A DNA stretch of 64,000 bases. It comes from CALCKU01 sp964534845. GTDB lineage: Bacteria > Pseudomonadota > Alphaproteobacteria > Caulobacterales > Maricaulaceae. Positions 35,455 to 43,841 of the stretch are shown here, in pieces. Location: the NCBI GenBank assembly GCA_964534845.1, contig CAZHPV010000001.1, forward strand, positions 62,001 through 126,000, read 5' to 3'. A program made the position numbers and the translations under genes. Below the pieces are notes generated by a model. That model saw only the letters and a program-made list of their open reading frames with translations, did no database searches and was not told the origin of the DNA. Every line of letters begins with the position of its first letter. The first letter of the stretch is position 1.

Positions 35455-36269
35455 AAACGCATTAAGCCTTTTAGAGAGACCATCAACATGGCGGGTTTGG
35501 AAAGTTCCACGCGCACCGCAATGGGGTCTTGCTTGTAGAGGCGTTTTGTCAGGGTTTCAGCCAAGGCCTGTATGACGCGTGTTTCAGCGGATAGATGACG
35601 ATTTTTCATGGCAGGTGCGAGACTGCGGGAGCGATCCAGTAAGACCGATGTCCCGTCGAGCATTTTATTAAAAACGCGGCGCAAAGCGGGACTTGCCGCA
35701 GGCGCTTTAATCACATCGACGTCCAGACCCTCTTGGTTTAACCAGTCTTGCGGGATATAGACACGGTCCATATCCTGTTTATCGGCCAGTACGTCTTGGA
35801 GGTGATTGATAATTTGCAAGGCATGACACAAGGCATCAGATGCCGGATAAAGGGCAGGGTCTTCGCCGTGTAAATCCAGAAGAAACCGTCCGACAGGGGC
35901 TGCCGAGCGTTGGCAATAATCTATCAGCGCCGCCCAGTCTTCATATCGCGATTGGACCGCATCCTGTTCAAAGGCAGAAATGAGATCGAGACCGCGTTCA
36001 AAACTGATATTTTTCTCGCTCAAGGCCCGGTGTAATTTTTCAGCACTGTTGAGGTTCGGGTCATCACTACCATGTGACAGAGCCTCTTTGAACTTTGCTA
36101 GGCGGCCCAGCTTTTCTTTAGCGGTAAGGGCGGGATTATCAGCTATGTCGTCTATTTCGCGGGCGAAATTATAATAACACATAACATGCGGTCTTAAAGA
36201 TTTAGGAATAAGGATAGACCCAACAGGAAAATTTTCATCCCCGGCCCCTTTTTTAGAGGTGGTCGTCAT
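35451..36269 (-). CDS. hpnC: Hydroxysqualene synthase HpnC
   Basis: A 272-residue squalene/phytoene synthase-fold protein. The first Asp-rich motif is REIDDIAD at 37-44, and the second is LQDVLADKQD. It converts presqualene diphosphate to hydroxysqualene, between HpnD and HpnE. It heads a two-gene unit with hpnB, about 140 bases before dxs on the same strand. Confidence 0.92.
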   Translation of the reverse strand: MTTTSKKGAGDENFPVGSILIPKSLRPHVMCYYNFAREIDDIADNPALTAKEKLGRLAKFKEALSHGSDDPNLNSAEKLHRALSEKNISFERGLDLISAFEQDAVQSRYEDWAALIDYCQRSAAPVGRFLLDLHGEDPALYPASDALCHALQIINHLQDVLADKQDMDRVYIPQDWLNQEGLDVDVIKAPAASPALRRVFNKMLDGTSVLLDRSRSLAPAMKNRHLSAETRVIQALAETLTKRLYKQDPIAVRVELSKPAMLMVSLKGLMRL

Positions 36270-36366
36270 TGTTTGATCCTGTGCTCATCAAATTTGTCTT
36301 TAAGGATCATATTAGCGTGAAAAGCCCCGTCTTGGCTATAGCCACCTTTTTTCTATTAGACCACGC

Positions 36367-37551
36367 CTAGGAAAAGGCCTGAAATCCGGTCATTGCCCGT
36401 CCTAATATCAGTGCGTGTATATCATGCGTACCTTCATAGGTGTTGACCGTTTCCAAATTCATCGCATGGCGTAATATGTGGTAGTCTTCCGAAATGCCGT
36501 TGCCGCCGTGGATATCGCGAGCTATCCGCGCGATTTCCAGCGCTTTACCGCAATTATTTCGTTTCATCATGGAGATGGCTTCAGGTATATAAGCCCCTTC
36601 ATCCAGCAAACGCCCGAGCCTTAAGGCGCCTTGTAATCCCAAAGCAATATCGGTTTGCATATCAGCAAGCTTTTTTTGCACAAGTTGGGTTGCAGCAATG
36701 GGTTTTCCAAATACAATGCGCTCAGAGGCATAGCCAAGCGAGGCTTGCCAGCAAAATTCTGCTGCCCCCATGCTTCCCCACGCAATGCCGTAACGCGCCT
36801 TATTCAAGCATGAAAACGGTCCGCGTAGGCCTTTGACGCCCGGCAAGAGATTATCTTCAGGTACAAATACGTCATCAAGCGCAATTTCACCTGTTATTGA
36901 CGCGCGCAAAGACAGTTTATTGGCAATTTCCGGCGTTGTGAAACCATCCATACCGCGCTCGACAATAAAGCCGCGTATGGCGCCGTCGAGCTTGGCCCAG
37001 ACTATAGCAATGTCGGATATGGGTGAATTGGTAATCCACATTTTTGAACCTGATAATTTATATCCGCCCGCAACGGCTTGCGCTTTGGTCCGCATAGCAC
37101 CCGGATCAGACCCCCCGTCCGTTTCGGTTAAACCAAAACATCCTACAAACTCACCAGACGCTAATTTGGGTAAATATTTGTGTTTTTGTTCCTCTGACCC
37201 AAAGGCCTCTATGGGGTACATGACAAGCGATGATTGTACGGACATGGCAGACCGGTAGCCACTATCGACACTTTCAATTTCTTTAGCGATTAATCCATAA
37301 ACGACATGTGATGCGCCTGACCCGCCGTAATCCGGTGAGACCATGGCACCCAATAGTCCTAATTTTCCTAATTCCACCATTATGTCCCGATCAAAAACGC
37401 CCGTTCGATTGGCTTCAATAACGCGGGGCATAAGCTGGTCTTGAGCATAGTTTCGCGCGGTATCACGTATGATTTTTTCCTCTTCTGATAGTTGTGTGTC
37501 CATCATAAAGGGGTCTTTGGGATCAAAAAAAACTGTCGGATTTTCAGCCAT
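36367..37551 (-). CDS. gcdH: Glutaryl-CoA dehydrogenase-like acyl-CoA dehydrogenase
   Basis: A 394-residue acyl-CoA dehydrogenase closest in form to glutaryl-CoA dehydrogenase, which turns glutaryl-CoA to crotonyl-CoA in lysine and tryptophan catabolism. GCFGLTETDGGSDPGAM and SGSKMWITNSPISDIAIVWAK are FAD and substrate blocks; YGIAWGSMGAAEFCWQ is typical of this branch. Glu373 in NTYEGTHDIHAL is the catalytic base. The neighbours do not form a catabolic operon. Confidence 0.9.
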   Translation of the reverse strand: MAENPTVFFDPKDPFMMDTQLSEEEKIIRDTARNYAQDQLMPRVIEANRTGVFDRDIMVELGKLGLLGAMVSPDYGGSGASHVVYGLIAKEIESVDSGYRSAMSVQSSLVMYPIEAFGSEEQKHKYLPKLASGEFVGCFGLTETDGGSDPGAMRTKAQAVAGGYKLSGSKMWITNSPISDIAIVWAKLDGAIRGFIVERGMDGFTTPEIANKLSLRASITGEIALDDVFVPEDNLLPGVKGLRGPFSCLNKARYGIAWGSMGAAEFCWQASLGYASERIVFGKPIAATQLVQKKLADMQTDIALGLQGALRLGRLLDEGAYIPEAISMMKRNNCGKALEIARIARDIHGGNGISEDYHILRHAMNLETVNTYEGTHDIHALILGRAMTGFQAFS

Positions 37552-37856
37552 AAAATGGGCCCTGCGTGTTTGCGTTAAATGACATAATAAAATTCGTAAC
37601 CTAAATCAGTCTTTTAATAAAACGGAAATTACGACAGGCAAGAGAATTAAGATAAAAGAGGTATCAGTTTTAAACATATTCTGGTTCCTACCGCCATAAT
37701 TCATAGTCTGGGTTTACAAATAAAGGGAAGGCTTACCCAAAATGATGAAAGGTGGGGCGAAGATAATCGAGACGTGGCTTGTTCTATAAGGCAAGACAGG
37801 TAAGATGGGTAAGCACTTAAGCTCATGGCTGAAATTGATGGAATGGACTTTACGAA
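37552..37856. other. 305-bp divergent intergenic region
   Basis: This stretch separates gcdH and the desaturase, which point away from each other. I see no open frame with a good ribosome site, no terminator and no strong inverted repeat. It must hold the promoters of both genes, but I cannot place them confidently. Confidence 0.5.
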
Positions 37857-38810
37857 ATGGAAGAAACGTTCGAGAAATCCTTTAGTGTTTCCCCAAAACT
37901 TTTAAAGCAACTTTCTGTAAAATCGGATTTTAGAGGGTGGTGTCAGACACTCAGTCATCTGGGCGCGATTTTCATTTGCACGATAGGCCTCGTCTTAACT
38001 TGGGGTTCAGTTATCGCCGTGCCTCTATTTTTGTTACAGGGAATTTTGATTAATTGCCTCTATGCGGGCGTTCACGAGCTTAGCCATAATACGGTTTTTA
38101 AAACGCGCGGCCTGAACGAATTTTTTGGCAGGCTATTTACATTTTTTTTGTTGATGGGACGTGACCAAGACAAGTTTGAGCACTTCCAACATCATCGCCA
38201 CACACAAGATGTTGAGCTAGATGCAGAGATTATTGGGAGTAAACCTTTCACCCTTGTGAGCTATATTCTCTATATGTCGGCTATTACCTATTGGCCCAAA
38301 CGCATAGGGGAAGTCTTGAGGCTGGCAGCGGGGCAAACCAGATACTGGCCGTGGCTCTCGGAGCCTCAGCTTAAAACGGTTCAAAAAGAAGCCCGTTTTA
38401 TGTTGCTGGGTTACGGCGTTATTTTGATAATATCTATTTTACTTGGCACGGCAGCCGCGTTGAAGTTTTGGTTGTTGCCTATGTTCTTGATGAAGTGGTT
38501 TCAGAATTTACAAAATACGGCCGAGCATTTGGGCATGCCGCATGTCCAAGACATTCTTGTCAATACACGCACGATTGAGGCCCATCCTATTATGCAGTGG
38601 TTGTTATGGAATATGCCCTATCACATGGCTCATCATAGTTATCCTATGATTCCTTTTCACAAGCTTAGCACGCTCCACGGGGGTGTTGTTGAAACGTTCG
38701 GAGCCGAGCTGCCAACTGTCACCCATATAAATTTTCAAAAACATATGATCCGTAAATTAATCAAGGAGGGGACGTCGAGCTATACAGGCCATGACATCAC
38801 CACCTATTAG
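37857..38810 (+). CDS. Membrane fatty acid desaturase-family protein
   Basis: A 317-residue integral membrane di-iron enzyme. Three His boxes are present: HELSH at 73-77, HFQHHRH at 109-115 and HMAHH at 256-260, with an extra His in NTAEHLGMPH. Four hydrophobic stretches alternate with them, as in DesA/FADS-type desaturases and hydroxylases. The substrate is unknown: an acyl lipid is most likely, but the family also hydroxylates carotenoids and other lipids. A TIM-barrel enzyme starts 9 bases after its stop. Confidence 0.87.
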   Translation: MEETFEKSFSVSPKLLKQLSVKSDFRGWCQTLSHLGAIFICTIGLVLTWGSVIAVPLFLLQGILINCLYAGVHELSHNTVFKTRGLNEFFGRLFTFFLLMGRDQDKFEHFQHHRHTQDVELDAEIIGSKPFTLVSYILYMSAITYWPKRIGEVLRLAAGQTRYWPWLSEPQLKTVQKEARFMLLGYGVILIISILLGTAAALKFWLLPMFLMKWFQNLQNTAEHLGMPHVQDILVNTRTIEAHPIMQWLLWNMPYHMAHHSYPMIPFHKLSTLHGGVVETFGAELPTVTHINFQKHMIRKLIKEGTSSYTGHDITTY

Positions 38811-38819
38811 GATAGCTAA

Positions 38820-39653
38820 ATGCAAAAATTGAAAGTCTACCAATCTCTTTGGGCCATGGAATTGCGCCAGCCCGATGGGTTTGAATGGACAAATGAAGAG
38901 CGTTTTAAAATGATGGCTAAAGCCGGGTATGATGGTGTTTGTCTTGACCCGGCCGCGCATGAGATAGACGAAATGCTTGCTCTAAAACCCTTATTTGAAA
39001 CCCATAACTTGGCCTGTATGGTGAATGCCTTTCCTAAAACTGATGATGATTTACGCCGCCTTCTAAAATTCTCAAAGGATATGAACGCGACGACATTTAG
39101 CATCATTGGTACTGTTTATCCTGTAACGGCAGCCAAAGCCGTTCCTGTCATCCGAAAATGGATAGAAATTGCTGGTGAAATGGATGTGGATATCATGTTT
39201 GAGACCCACCGCGATTGCATCACAAATGATATGTTTTTGACGTTAGAATTATTAAACGCCGTGCCTGACATGCGGCTATGTGCTGATTTTTCTCACTATG
39301 TTTTAAACCGTGAATTATCCTTGCCCGTCTCAGAGGATTTTAAACGCCATTTTGAAAAATTAACGCAGCATTCCGATTGCTTTCAGGGACGTATTTCTAG
39401 TCATGAACAAATCCAAATCCCAATTGCCTTCCCGCAACATGCACAATGGGTCGATCTGTTTAAACAATTTTGGAAAAATGGATTTAAATCGTGGCGGGCT
39501 CGGAGCGCGGAAGATGCGGAACTTGTCTTTCTTTGCGAATTAGGTCCCCCGCCATATGCGATAACTGACGCACAGGGTGATGAGCTCTCAAACAGGTGGG
39601 AAGAGGCGCTTGTGATCAAAACTTGGGTTCAGGAGATATGGAACGCGCTATAA
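38820..39653 (+). CDS. Xylose isomerase-like TIM-barrel protein
   Basis: A 277-residue sugar phosphate isomerase/epimerase-family protein. AGYDGVCLDPAAHEIDEM, MFETHRDCITNDM and LCADFSHYVLNRE supply the acidic and His residues that bind a divalent metal in this fold. It has no signal peptide. It is probably co-transcribed with the desaturase, but I cannot say what the pair makes. Confidence 0.82.
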   Translation: MQKLKVYQSLWAMELRQPDGFEWTNEERFKMMAKAGYDGVCLDPAAHEIDEMLALKPLFETHNLACMVNAFPKTDDDLRRLLKFSKDMNATTFSIIGTVYPVTAAKAVPVIRKWIEIAGEMDVDIMFETHRDCITNDMFLTLELLNAVPDMRLCADFSHYVLNRELSLPVSEDFKRHFEKLTQHSDCFQGRISSHEQIQIPIAFPQHAQWVDLFKQFWKNGFKSWRARSAEDAELVFLCELGPPPYAITDAQGDELSNRWEEALVIKTWVQEIWNAL

Positions 39654-39749
39654 TTTAAGCGAAAACTTAGACCTTCGCGACGTCAGGGACCGTGTTGGAT
39701 ATGGACGGGATGCAGCAAAGTTTTTTAATTTGGTGCGTGCAATCAATTA

Positions 39750-41111
39750 ATGAGGGACGTAAGGATTGTGCCCCATAATAATAAAATAGGTAGATTGATT
39801 TTGGACGTAGAGGCAAACCACAACGTAACGCATAAACCCAAAATGGGATTTTGGAAATGTTGGGCCATGTCGGTTGGTGTGATGATCGGCTCTGGCGTTT
39901 TCCTCCTGCCAACAGTTCTTGCGCCCTTTGGCTCTATTAGTTTTTTAGGATGGATAGTAACGAGTTCTGCCGCAATCATTATTGCCCTGATTTTAGGCCG
40001 CCTTGCGGGCCGAACCGAACGTTCGGGCGGTTTCTATGTCTACACTCAGGAAGCTTTTGGAGACTTAGTCGGATTTTTAATTGCTTGGGGATATTGGCTC
40101 GGAATTATATTCGCAATCACAGCTATTAGTACCGCCTTTGTTGGCTATTTGAGCGCAGTCATTCCTGCCATTGGCGTAAGTAGTTTTTCGCAAGCGATAA
40201 CAGCGGCTATTGTTATTTGGACCTTTGCCGCCCTTAATATCAAAGGTGTGGGTTCAGGCGCCTTCATACAATTAATAACAACAATCCTTAAGCTTATACC
40301 ATTGGGCGTTATAATTTTATTAGGTATAACGGCGGGGACGCCAGACAATATTCCCCCGTTTAATCCGCAGGAACAATCCGTTTTAGGCGCGGTTGCTGCC
40401 ACAGCGATGTTGACCATGTGGGCCTTTATCGGCCTAGAGGCGGGCACTGTCGCCGCTGGTGATGTAGTCGATCCCAAAAAAACAATTCCGCGCGCGATTG
40501 TGGCCGGGACACTCACCGTAACCTTTGTTTACATCGCCGCAACAGCTGCCGTTATGATGCTCGTGCCACCAGACATCTTAAAGACATCAGAAGCCCCCTT
40601 TGTGGATGCTGCGAAAACACTAGGCCCAATAGGGGCCGGACTTATTGCCTTTGGCGCGCTTATTTCAACGGCCGGCTCCTTAAATGGCAATATTTTCCTG
40701 GGAGGGCAAATGCCTATGGCGCTTGCCATAGATGGTTTGGCCCCAAAAATATTAGCGCGTAAAAATAAAGGCGGAGCTGCGGTTTGGTCATTGATAATTT
40801 CCTGTGTGATCGCGACCATTTTATTAGTTTTCAATTATCAAGAGGGATTGATCGCGGCCTTCACTTTTCTGATCTCAATGTCGACACTTTGCACACTCTT
40901 GCCTTACGCACTCTCCGCGATTGCTGAGTTTCGTGTATCCCGAAACGCCTCTAAAGTCTGGGCGTTCATTGCGCTGATAGCCGTTGTCTATGTCATTTTC
41001 GCTATGATCGGCTCGGGTGTTAAAATTTTGGCGTGGGGCTTAATTCTTATCCTGGCAGGTTTGCCATTATATTATTTGAATAGGAAAACTTCACTTACGA
41101 ATGCAGATTAA
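39750..41111 (+). CDS. APC-family amino acid permease/antiporter
   Basis: A 453-residue transporter with about 12 membrane helices. The first helix carries GVMIGSGVFLLP, the unwound substrate site of the APC superfamily, and the alternating Gly-rich helices 1 and 6 are visible. It resembles the AdiC/PotE-like branch that exchanges basic amino acids or polyamines. About 30 polar residues precede helix 1; the true start may be a later codon (GTG at 39768 is an alternative). Confidence 0.88.
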   Translation: MRDVRIVPHNNKIGRLILDVEANHNVTHKPKMGFWKCWAMSVGVMIGSGVFLLPTVLAPFGSISFLGWIVTSSAAIIIALILGRLAGRTERSGGFYVYTQEAFGDLVGFLIAWGYWLGIIFAITAISTAFVGYLSAVIPAIGVSSFSQAITAAIVIWTFAALNIKGVGSGAFIQLITTILKLIPLGVIILLGITAGTPDNIPPFNPQEQSVLGAVAATAMLTMWAFIGLEAGTVAAGDVVDPKKTIPRAIVAGTLTVTFVYIAATAAVMMLVPPDILKTSEAPFVDAAKTLGPIGAGLIAFGALISTAGSLNGNIFLGGQMPMALAIDGLAPKILARKNKGGAAVWSLIISCVIATILLVFNYQEGLIAAFTFLISMSTLCTLLPYALSAIAEFRVSRNASKVWAFIALIAVVYVIFAMIGSGVKILAWGLILILAGLPLYYLNRKTSLTNAD

Positions 41112-41177
41112 TAGCCAACCAAATTCAGTCAATATTGTTCAGTATTGTGGGAAGATGCTATTTAAGAATGAGAGAAA

Positions 41178-41254
41178 TGGCGCACCGGGGAAGATTCGAA
41201 CTCCCGACCCCTTGATTCGTAGTCAAGTACTCTATCCAGCTGAGCTACCGGTGC
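41178..41254 (-). tRNA. tRNA-Arg (anticodon ACG)
   Basis: On the minus strand, acceptor arms GCACCGG and CCGGTGC pair fully, with discriminator G and an encoded CCA. The anticodon stem CTTGA/TCAAG holds loop CTACGAA, so the anticodon is ACG, expected to become ICG after TadA deamination and to read CGU, CGC and CGA. The T-loop TTCGAAT is intact. Confidence 0.95.
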
Positions 41255-41372
41255 TTAGAGCGCGTTTAATAGCGCAAATTAGTTCACATATTGTGAAGGC
41301 GGCTTTAAGCCTATTCGAGGCGGCCTTGCAAGTGTTTTTTCCGTCTGTGGTAAATATCCAAATTGTGCCGAT

Positions 41373-41579
41373 TTAGAGGGCTTTGCAATAATGGCGCGTC
41401 TCTATTTGTGGGTCGTCAGGGTGTTGCGCATTTCCACATGCGCTAAAGCCTATTTTCTGGTGAAAAATAGGGGAGTCGGGATTATCAGGTTTTGTAAAGA
41501 CGTCGCAGGCAATATAGGGATAGCCAAGGGTACGGGCAAAGGTTTCAACATCGGCATAAAAGCTGGCGTCCATATCCAT
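41373..41579 (-). pseudogene. GNAT acetyltransferase remnant (C-terminal part only)
   Basis: A 68-codon open frame whose translation matches the C-terminal half of a GNAT acetyltransferase: DVETFARTLGYPYIACDV, then a Ser-X-X-Phe-His-X-X-Ile-Gly-Phe block and the closing HYCKAL. The acetyl-CoA-binding loop that should lie upstream is absent, and a stop (TAG) is found 6 codons before the first ATG. No ribosome site is present. It is best read as a 5'-truncated gene, though a tiny expressed protein cannot be excluded. Confidence 0.45.
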
Positions 41580-41727
41580 TTTGCCGAGCCTGTTTGTCTA
41601 AGTTGACATGCTCAATATAAAGAAGCGCTCAAACTTTTGCCGTACCGGTTTATATTTCAATGATCCGGACTTTAAAATGGGGCCTATCACAATGTATCTA
41701 TGACGTGGTCTCGGTTGGAATCGTGGT

Positions 41728-42720
41728 TTAGTTATTGGCAAAATATACGCCGCGCATTAGGGCTCTTGCCACGCAGCGCGCTGCTGCCGCCCCGAGACCC
41801 GCCAGTTCAACCGGGCTCTGGCAGTCTATATCCCCCGTAGACAGGGCAAAAAGCGTATCGCCGTCCAAAGGTGTATGGGCGGGTCGCACAGACATTGTAA
41901 TGCCGTCTTGACCCATTATCGCCAGACGTTTGAGCTGTTTTTGGGACAGCGCCGCATTTGTACCTATAACGCCAATAACTGTTGATTGAGCGAGCGGGTT
42001 TTGCCGGGCCTTTAACAGGGCAAGCTTGGTGTCAGATGGCGGGGTCAGTTGATAATCCGCAGGTGGGCGCTTGCCGCCAAATTCCCCGTTCACCTCATAG
42101 GGCCAAGCCCAAGGACAATCACTTGCCGGCATAAACGGCGAGCCTATCGGATTAGCCGCAATCAAGGCGGCGACCACCGTGTTCCCCACAATCTCGGACG
42201 CTGTTCCTAACCCGCCAGCATATAATCCGGCGGTTGCGCCAAACCCCGCACCAACCGCTCCTTCAGGGCAATTTGATGCCAGATTTTCGCAGGCCCGAAA
42301 TCCGAGGTCTCCAAAAGGAGGCTCAACCCCCCAAGCTTTGTCACCGCCATTGGCATTATCAAATAAAATGGCGCTGGGCACGATTGGGCTTACCGGAATA
42401 GGCTTGGGACCGGGGGCATAGCCTATATTTTTTGCGCCTAGAAAGCGGCATACACTATCGGCTGCGGCCAGCCCGTAAACCGACCCCCCTGAAAGACAAA
42501 TCCCGTGAACGTGTTCGATAAGGCCGCCGTCTTGCAGTGTATCGGTTTCGCGCGTACCCGGCCCGCCGCCGCGTATGTCCACAGCGCAGCGTGCGGGCTG
42601 GTTTGGAATGATGACGCTGACACCCGTTTTAACACGGGCGTCATGGGCATGTCCGACTTTTAAACCCGCAATATCTATCAGGCTATTTGTCGGGCCGGTT
42701 TTAAAGGCGGTTTGTGTCAT
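41728..42720 (-). CDS. P1/S58-family peptidase (DmpA/NylC-like N-terminal nucleophile)
   Basis: A 330-residue DmpA/NylC superfamily hydrolase. GGGPGTRETDTLQ, CLSGGSVYGL, GAVGAGFGATAG and VIGVIGTNAALSQKQL are the family blocks. The precursor should cleave itself between Gly253 and Thr254 (GTNAA) to free the nucleophile. Members act on D-amino-acid peptides, beta-peptides or amide oligomers. It starts with the ATGA overlap at the end of the carbinolamine dehydratase gene. Confidence 0.88.
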   Translation of the reverse strand: MTQTAFKTGPTNSLIDIAGLKVGHAHDARVKTGVSVIIPNQPARCAVDIRGGGPGTRETDTLQDGGLIEHVHGICLSGGSVYGLAAADSVCRFLGAKNIGYAPGPKPIPVSPIVPSAILFDNANGGDKAWGVEPPFGDLGFRACENLASNCPEGAVGAGFGATAGLYAGGLGTASEIVGNTVVAALIAANPIGSPFMPASDCPWAWPYEVNGEFGGKRPPADYQLTPPSDTKLALLKARQNPLAQSTVIGVIGTNAALSQKQLKRLAIMGQDGITMSVRPAHTPLDGDTLFALSTGDIDCQSPVELAGLGAAAARCVARALMRGVYFANN

Positions 42721-43007
42721 ATTTGCCCAGCGGCCTTTTGCATAGCCTTGGCCAGTATGACGTCTTTTTCGGTTACCCCGCCCGCATCATGGGTGGTTAA
42801 GGTGACATCGACGCGGTTATAGACATTAAACCATTCCGGATGATGATCCATCTTATCAGCAATAATTGCTATTTGTGTCATAAAGCCAAAGGCGGCGGCA
42901 AAATCGTCAAATTTAAAGACTTTTGTTATAAAGTCGTCGCCGCCCGTCCAGCCGTCGAGCTCTTGAGCCACATTTTTGGGATTCAATAAAGTCATTTTCG
43001 CTTTCAT
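42717..43007 (-). CDS. phhB: Pterin-4a-carbinolamine dehydratase
   Basis: A 96-residue PCD/DCoH protein with DHHPEWFNVYNRVDVTLTTHDAGG, which carries the three active-site histidines. It dehydrates the carbinolamine formed by aromatic amino acid hydroxylases. No phenylalanine hydroxylase is in the window. The start could also be the ATG four codons downstream. Translationally coupled to the P1 peptidase. Confidence 0.92.
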   Translation of the reverse strand: MKAKMTLLNPKNVAQELDGWTGGDDFITKVFKFDDFAAAFGFMTQIAIIADKMDHHPEWFNVYNRVDVTLTTHDAGGVTEKDVILAKAMQKAAGQI

Positions 43008-43116
43008 ATTTAATCTGTAAAGGGGTCCGTCCTAGAGCTTGATTACACCAGTTTTCAGGTTTTGGCGAGGGGGCTTAGAGCCATAGACCCGCTCATAAAT
43101 GAGGAGGTTTACGGTC

Positions 43117-43191
43117 GTGACGCGCTGTACTTGCCTTTTTTTCAACGCAAATTTGCCGTATTTTAACCATAATTTCAGCCAGAATTTATGA
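43117..43191 (+). CDS. Possible 24-codon leader peptide
   Basis: A GTG at 43117 is 9 bases after a strong GAGGAGG site (43101-43107) and opens a 24-codon frame rich in Phe, Asn and Cys. Its TGA overlaps an ATG at 43188 that is in frame with the VanZ-like gene. It could be a leader that couples to an extended VanZ-like start, or simply chance. Confidence 0.25.
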   Translation: MTRCTCLFFNANLPYFNHNFSQNL

Positions 43192-43238
43192 GAGCTAAAT
43201 ATATTATTTTGGCATTATTTGACTTTGCGCTAACTAAA

Positions 43239-43246
43239 GAAGGAGG
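43239..43246 (+). promoter_or_regulatory. Ribosome binding site that decides the VanZ-like start
   Basis: GAAGGAGG lies 4 bases before ATG at 43251. It is inside the longer frame that begins at 43188, which argues for the short form. Confidence 0.5.
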
Positions 43247-43250
43247 CCAT

Positions 43251-43679
43251 ATGGGAACCATGACTATGCCAAATTCTTTTTTGCCTCGCAGCCGTGGGTC
43301 GGTAAAACCGTCACTGCGCCTCTATCCAGCCCTTTGGGTTAGAGGGGCTAAAATTTTATTCTTTGCTGCTCTAGTGTCTATTACTTTGGGTTCGCTTACG
43401 CCGTCACAAAGCTTTGCCGGACCGGATTTGAATGACAAATTTCTACACTTTATTGCTTACGGGTCTCTGGCAGGCTTGGGGGGTATAGCTTGGCCTGAAC
43501 AGCGTTTGAGATTTACCTTTATCGCCGTCTTGTTTTGGGGTCTAGGGATTGAGCTATTGCAAGCAATTATGCCTTTGGGCCGCCAAGGGTCTTTATATGA
43601 TGGATTGGCCAATGGTGGCGGCGCACTCTGTGCTTGCCTTGGATTATATGCCCTGTCGCGATTTAGGACGAAGAGCTAA
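43251..43679 (+). CDS. VanZ-like family membrane protein
   Basis: About 142 residues with three to four hydrophobic helices. DKFLHFIAYGSLAGL and the following LGIELLQAIMPLGRQGSLYDGLANGGGALC are typical of VanZ-like proteins. The biochemical role is unknown. I use the ATG at 43251 because of its ribosome site; an in-frame ATG at 43188 would add 21 residues with a hydrophobic start. Confidence 0.78.
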   Translation: MGTMTMPNSFLPRSRGSVKPSLRLYPALWVRGAKILFFAALVSITLGSLTPSQSFAGPDLNDKFLHFIAYGSLAGLGGIAWPEQRLRFTFIAVLFWGLGIELLQAIMPLGRQGSLYDGLANGGGALCACLGLYALSRFRTKS

Positions 43680-43841
43680 TTTAAAACAGGGCTGAATGCC
43701 TATAGGAGATCATAAATCGGGCGCATGAGAGACTAAGGTCTGGATATAATCGCGCCAAAGGCGAAATGGCCCAATATTTGCAGGCGTGTACCAGATTAGA
43801 TAATTCGTTGCGACTTGTCGCGGTTTTAAAAGGATGTGGAT

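Noticed and set aside
32195..36269. Possible carotenoid (crt) genes because of squalene/phytoene synthase motifs
   Set aside because: HpnC, HpnD and HpnE motifs and the neighbours fit hopanoid synthesis, and no phytoene desaturase or lycopene cyclase is present.
41101..41376. Plus-strand frame of 91 codons over tRNA-Arg
   Set aside because: It is the reverse complement of the tRNA plus non-coding sequence. The PGKIRTPDPLIRSQVLYPAELP-like text is the usual artefact of a tRNA read backwards.
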